This document shows positions 14,089 to 15,207 of a stretch of 15,207 nucleotides of DNA, piece by piece. This DNA is from Planctomycetota bacterium. Its GTDB lineage: Bacteria; Planctomycetota; Planctomycetia; Pirellulales; Pirellulaceae. A model generated the notes under the pieces. That model was not told the DNA's origin. It did not search any database and worked only from the letters and a program-made list of their open reading frames with translations. Location of the stretch: contig JAPLNJ010000560.1 of assembly GCA_026692885.1 (NCBI GenBank), positions 1 through 15,207 of the forward strand, given 5' to 3'. The position numbers and the translations under genes were made by a program. How positions within the stretch are numbered: the stretch's first letter is position 1; each line of letters starts with the position of its first letter.

Positions 14089-15084
14089 TCAGCGAGCTTT
14101 CACGGCGGCGTGTGCCGTCAGCTGGAGCGTAAGACCCTGATCGGTCTGAATCCGAATGACCGCCTTGACCGCGCGGTTGTCGCCAGTGGCCTTGAACTTG
14201 ACGGGCACCAAGTGGAGTTTCTTGGCCTCCGGCGTCTCCGGCACCGTGAAAGTGAAACCGTCGCAGTCGGCAGATACCGCGACGATCTGAAAAGGCGTCT
14301 CGCCTCGCACGACGATTTGTTTGGTCGTTTCTGCGCCCGGCGCCACGACCCCCAGGAACAGCTTCTTTGGCGCGACGCTGATGGTCGGTAGCAACTGGCC
14401 CTCGACCATCACGGGAATCCTTGCCTGTTCGCCGTCGCTGGTGGTCAGCGTGAGCGACTCCTGGAGCAGGCCGTCCGGCGCCAGCTCGTCCAACCGGACT
14501 TTCAGGCGATAGGCCACCTGCTGACCCGTGCGCTGCGTCTCCTCCACCGCGGCTGTCAGGTGCGGATTCCGACTCGTCACTTCCCGGATCTTCCACGCCG
14601 GATTCCCGTAACGCGTCACGGTCAGTTCTCGCTCCGCTGACTTCCCGACACGCACGTCCCCGAAATGAATGCTGGGCGGAGCAAGTACGATGTCGCCGCG
14701 AATGTAAACGTCCACGCGCAGTTGCAGTTCCGCATAAGAAGGTCGGTCAATAACGACCGTGATCGTCGCGCCCCGTTGGTCGCGGAACCGCTGGCTGTTG
14801 ATGCTGGCCACGATCGCCCCGGTCTCGTACGACTGCAGGGTGGGATTCTCGATCCGCACGTCCGTGCAACCGCAGCTGGTACGCACGGAGGCGATGTGGA
14901 CCTCTTTCACGTACAGGTTCTTGACGACGAATCGATACTCGGCCTTCGCACCGGCCGCAATCGTCCCGAAATTGTGAGACTTCGTGGCGCACATGTCCGC
15001 CGCCCACGACTGACCCCAGGCCGGAGAACATGGCAGAAACGCCAGACAGGTGACCAGGCCAAGATAGGACTGTCGAGTAGGCAT
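14089..15084 (-). CDS. Exported DUF1573-domain protein
   Basis: The 331-residue product has a signal peptide (MPTRQSYLGLVTCLAFLPCSPAWGQS, probably cleaved after AWG or GQS). The mature part begins with a DUF1573 unit (HNFGTIAAGAKAEYRFVVKN, then the hallmark TSCGCT at residues 69-74). It continues as a series of beta-rich immunoglobulin-like repeats with IHFGDVRVGKSAERELTVTRYG and KKLFLGVVAPGAETTKQIVVRG, which restate the G.V..G....... pattern. DUF1573 proteins are expanded in Planctomycetota and presumed to be secreted or periplasmic; their function is not established. The start at 15084 is supported by GGAG at 15096-15093, eight bases upstream. The frame is open for 33 more codons, but that extension covers the intron-like tail and loses the signal peptide. 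It is the first gene of a minus-strand group with the zinc-ribbon and ABC genes. Confidence 0.85.
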   Translation of the reverse strand: MPTRQSYLGLVTCLAFLPCSPAWGQSWAADMCATKSHNFGTIAAGAKAEYRFVVKNLYVKEVHIASVRTSCGCTDVRIENPTLQSYETGAIVASINSQRFRDQRGATITVVIDRPSYAELQLRVDVYIRGDIVLAPPSIHFGDVRVGKSAERELTVTRYGNPAWKIREVTSRNPHLTAAVEETQRTGQQVAYRLKVRLDELAPDGLLQESLTLTTSDGEQARIPVMVEGQLLPTISVAPKKLFLGVVAPGAETTKQIVVRGETPFQIVAVSADCDGFTFTVPETPEAKKLHLVPVKFKATGDNRAVKAVIRIQTDQGLTLQLTAHAAVKAR

Positions 15085-15165
15085 AATATGGTCTCCTTCG
15101 GTAGGTCTGGTTTGTATTCCCTGTTGCTCTTCTCTTTCGATCTGAAGAGTGTCACAATATTCAAC

Positions 15166-15207
15166 CGTTGAAGGCGACTTCAACGCCCCTCACAGAACCG
15201 GACTTGT
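15166..15207 (-). mobile_element. Probable 3' tail of a group II intron (domain V end and domain VI), cut by the window edge
   Basis: On the minus strand the sequence reads AGTCCGGTTCTGTGAGGGG, closely resembling the 3' strand of group II intron domain V (...GTCCGGTTC) and the joint that follows it. It then forms a perfect 8-bp hairpin (CGTTGAAG/CTTCAACG, 15166-15185, four-base loop) where domain VI belongs. The 5' half of domain V and any reverse transcriptase would lie beyond 15207. If real, the intron is in the same orientation as the DUF1573 gene and ends about 80 bases before its start. This is judged from memory of the conserved motif, with only 42 bases visible. Confidence 0.45.

Noticed and set aside
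15085..15183. 33-codon N-terminal extension of the DUF1573 protein
   Set aside because: It would bury the signal peptide and is read through the intron-like hairpin; the ATG at 15084 has a good ribosome site.

Overview
The window looks like chromosomal DNA of a Planctomycetota bacterium (order not resolved). The reasons are high GC, a secreted DUF1573 protein, a saccharopine-dehydrogenase-type homospermidine synthase, a very large multi-PAS sensor kinase, and several families of interspersed palindromic repeats. When translated, those repeats give the nonsense peptides (VGYVSNVP..., VPTLCVGT..., ...GWQSQ...) often seen as false ORFs in planctomycete genomes. The assignment rests on recognised families and repeats, not on a marker gene.

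Layout. 1-1625 (-): most of an SPFH/flotillin-like membrane protein, interrupted by one in-frame TAA at 222-224 and running off the left edge. 1626-2358: no convincing gene; it holds a strong sigma70-type promoter and a 26-base copy of the 3' end of the next gene. 2359-2703 (+): XRE-family regulator. 2704-3101: nested palindromic repeats. 3102-5698 (+): two-gene polyamine operon, homospermidine synthase overlapping a fold-III ornithine decarboxylase by one base. 5699-5848: small convergent gap with an inverted repeat whose right arm lies inside the neighbouring gene. 5849-11109 (-): two-component cluster, first a 1146-residue membrane sensor (TM/Cache-like/3 PAS/HisKA_2), then a REC-HisKA-REC hybrid. 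11110-11908: a 138-bp MITE-like element with 23-bp terminal inverted repeats and an 8-bp target duplication, then a 310-bp long inverted repeat. 11909-13483 (-): amino-acid ABC transporter with substrate-binding protein and permease fused. 13520-13705 (-): 61-residue zinc-ribbon protein. 14089-15084 (-): exported DUF1573 protein. 15166-15207 (-): apparently the 3' tail (domains V/VI) of a group II intron continuing past the right edge.

How the genes fit together. The decarboxylase makes putrescine, and homospermidine synthase joins two putrescines, so the pair is a self-contained ornithine-to-homospermidine route. The sensor and the hybrid protein look like a phosphorelay, because the hybrid begins with the type of receiver that normally partners HisKA_2 kinases; no DNA-binding or enzymatic output is encoded beside it. 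The ABC fusion has no ATPase next to it and must borrow one.

I found no recognisable new defence or biosynthetic system. The least ordinary content is the non-coding palindromic elements, the stop-interrupted SPFH gene, and the receiver-kinase-receiver fusion paired with a HisKA_2 sensor.
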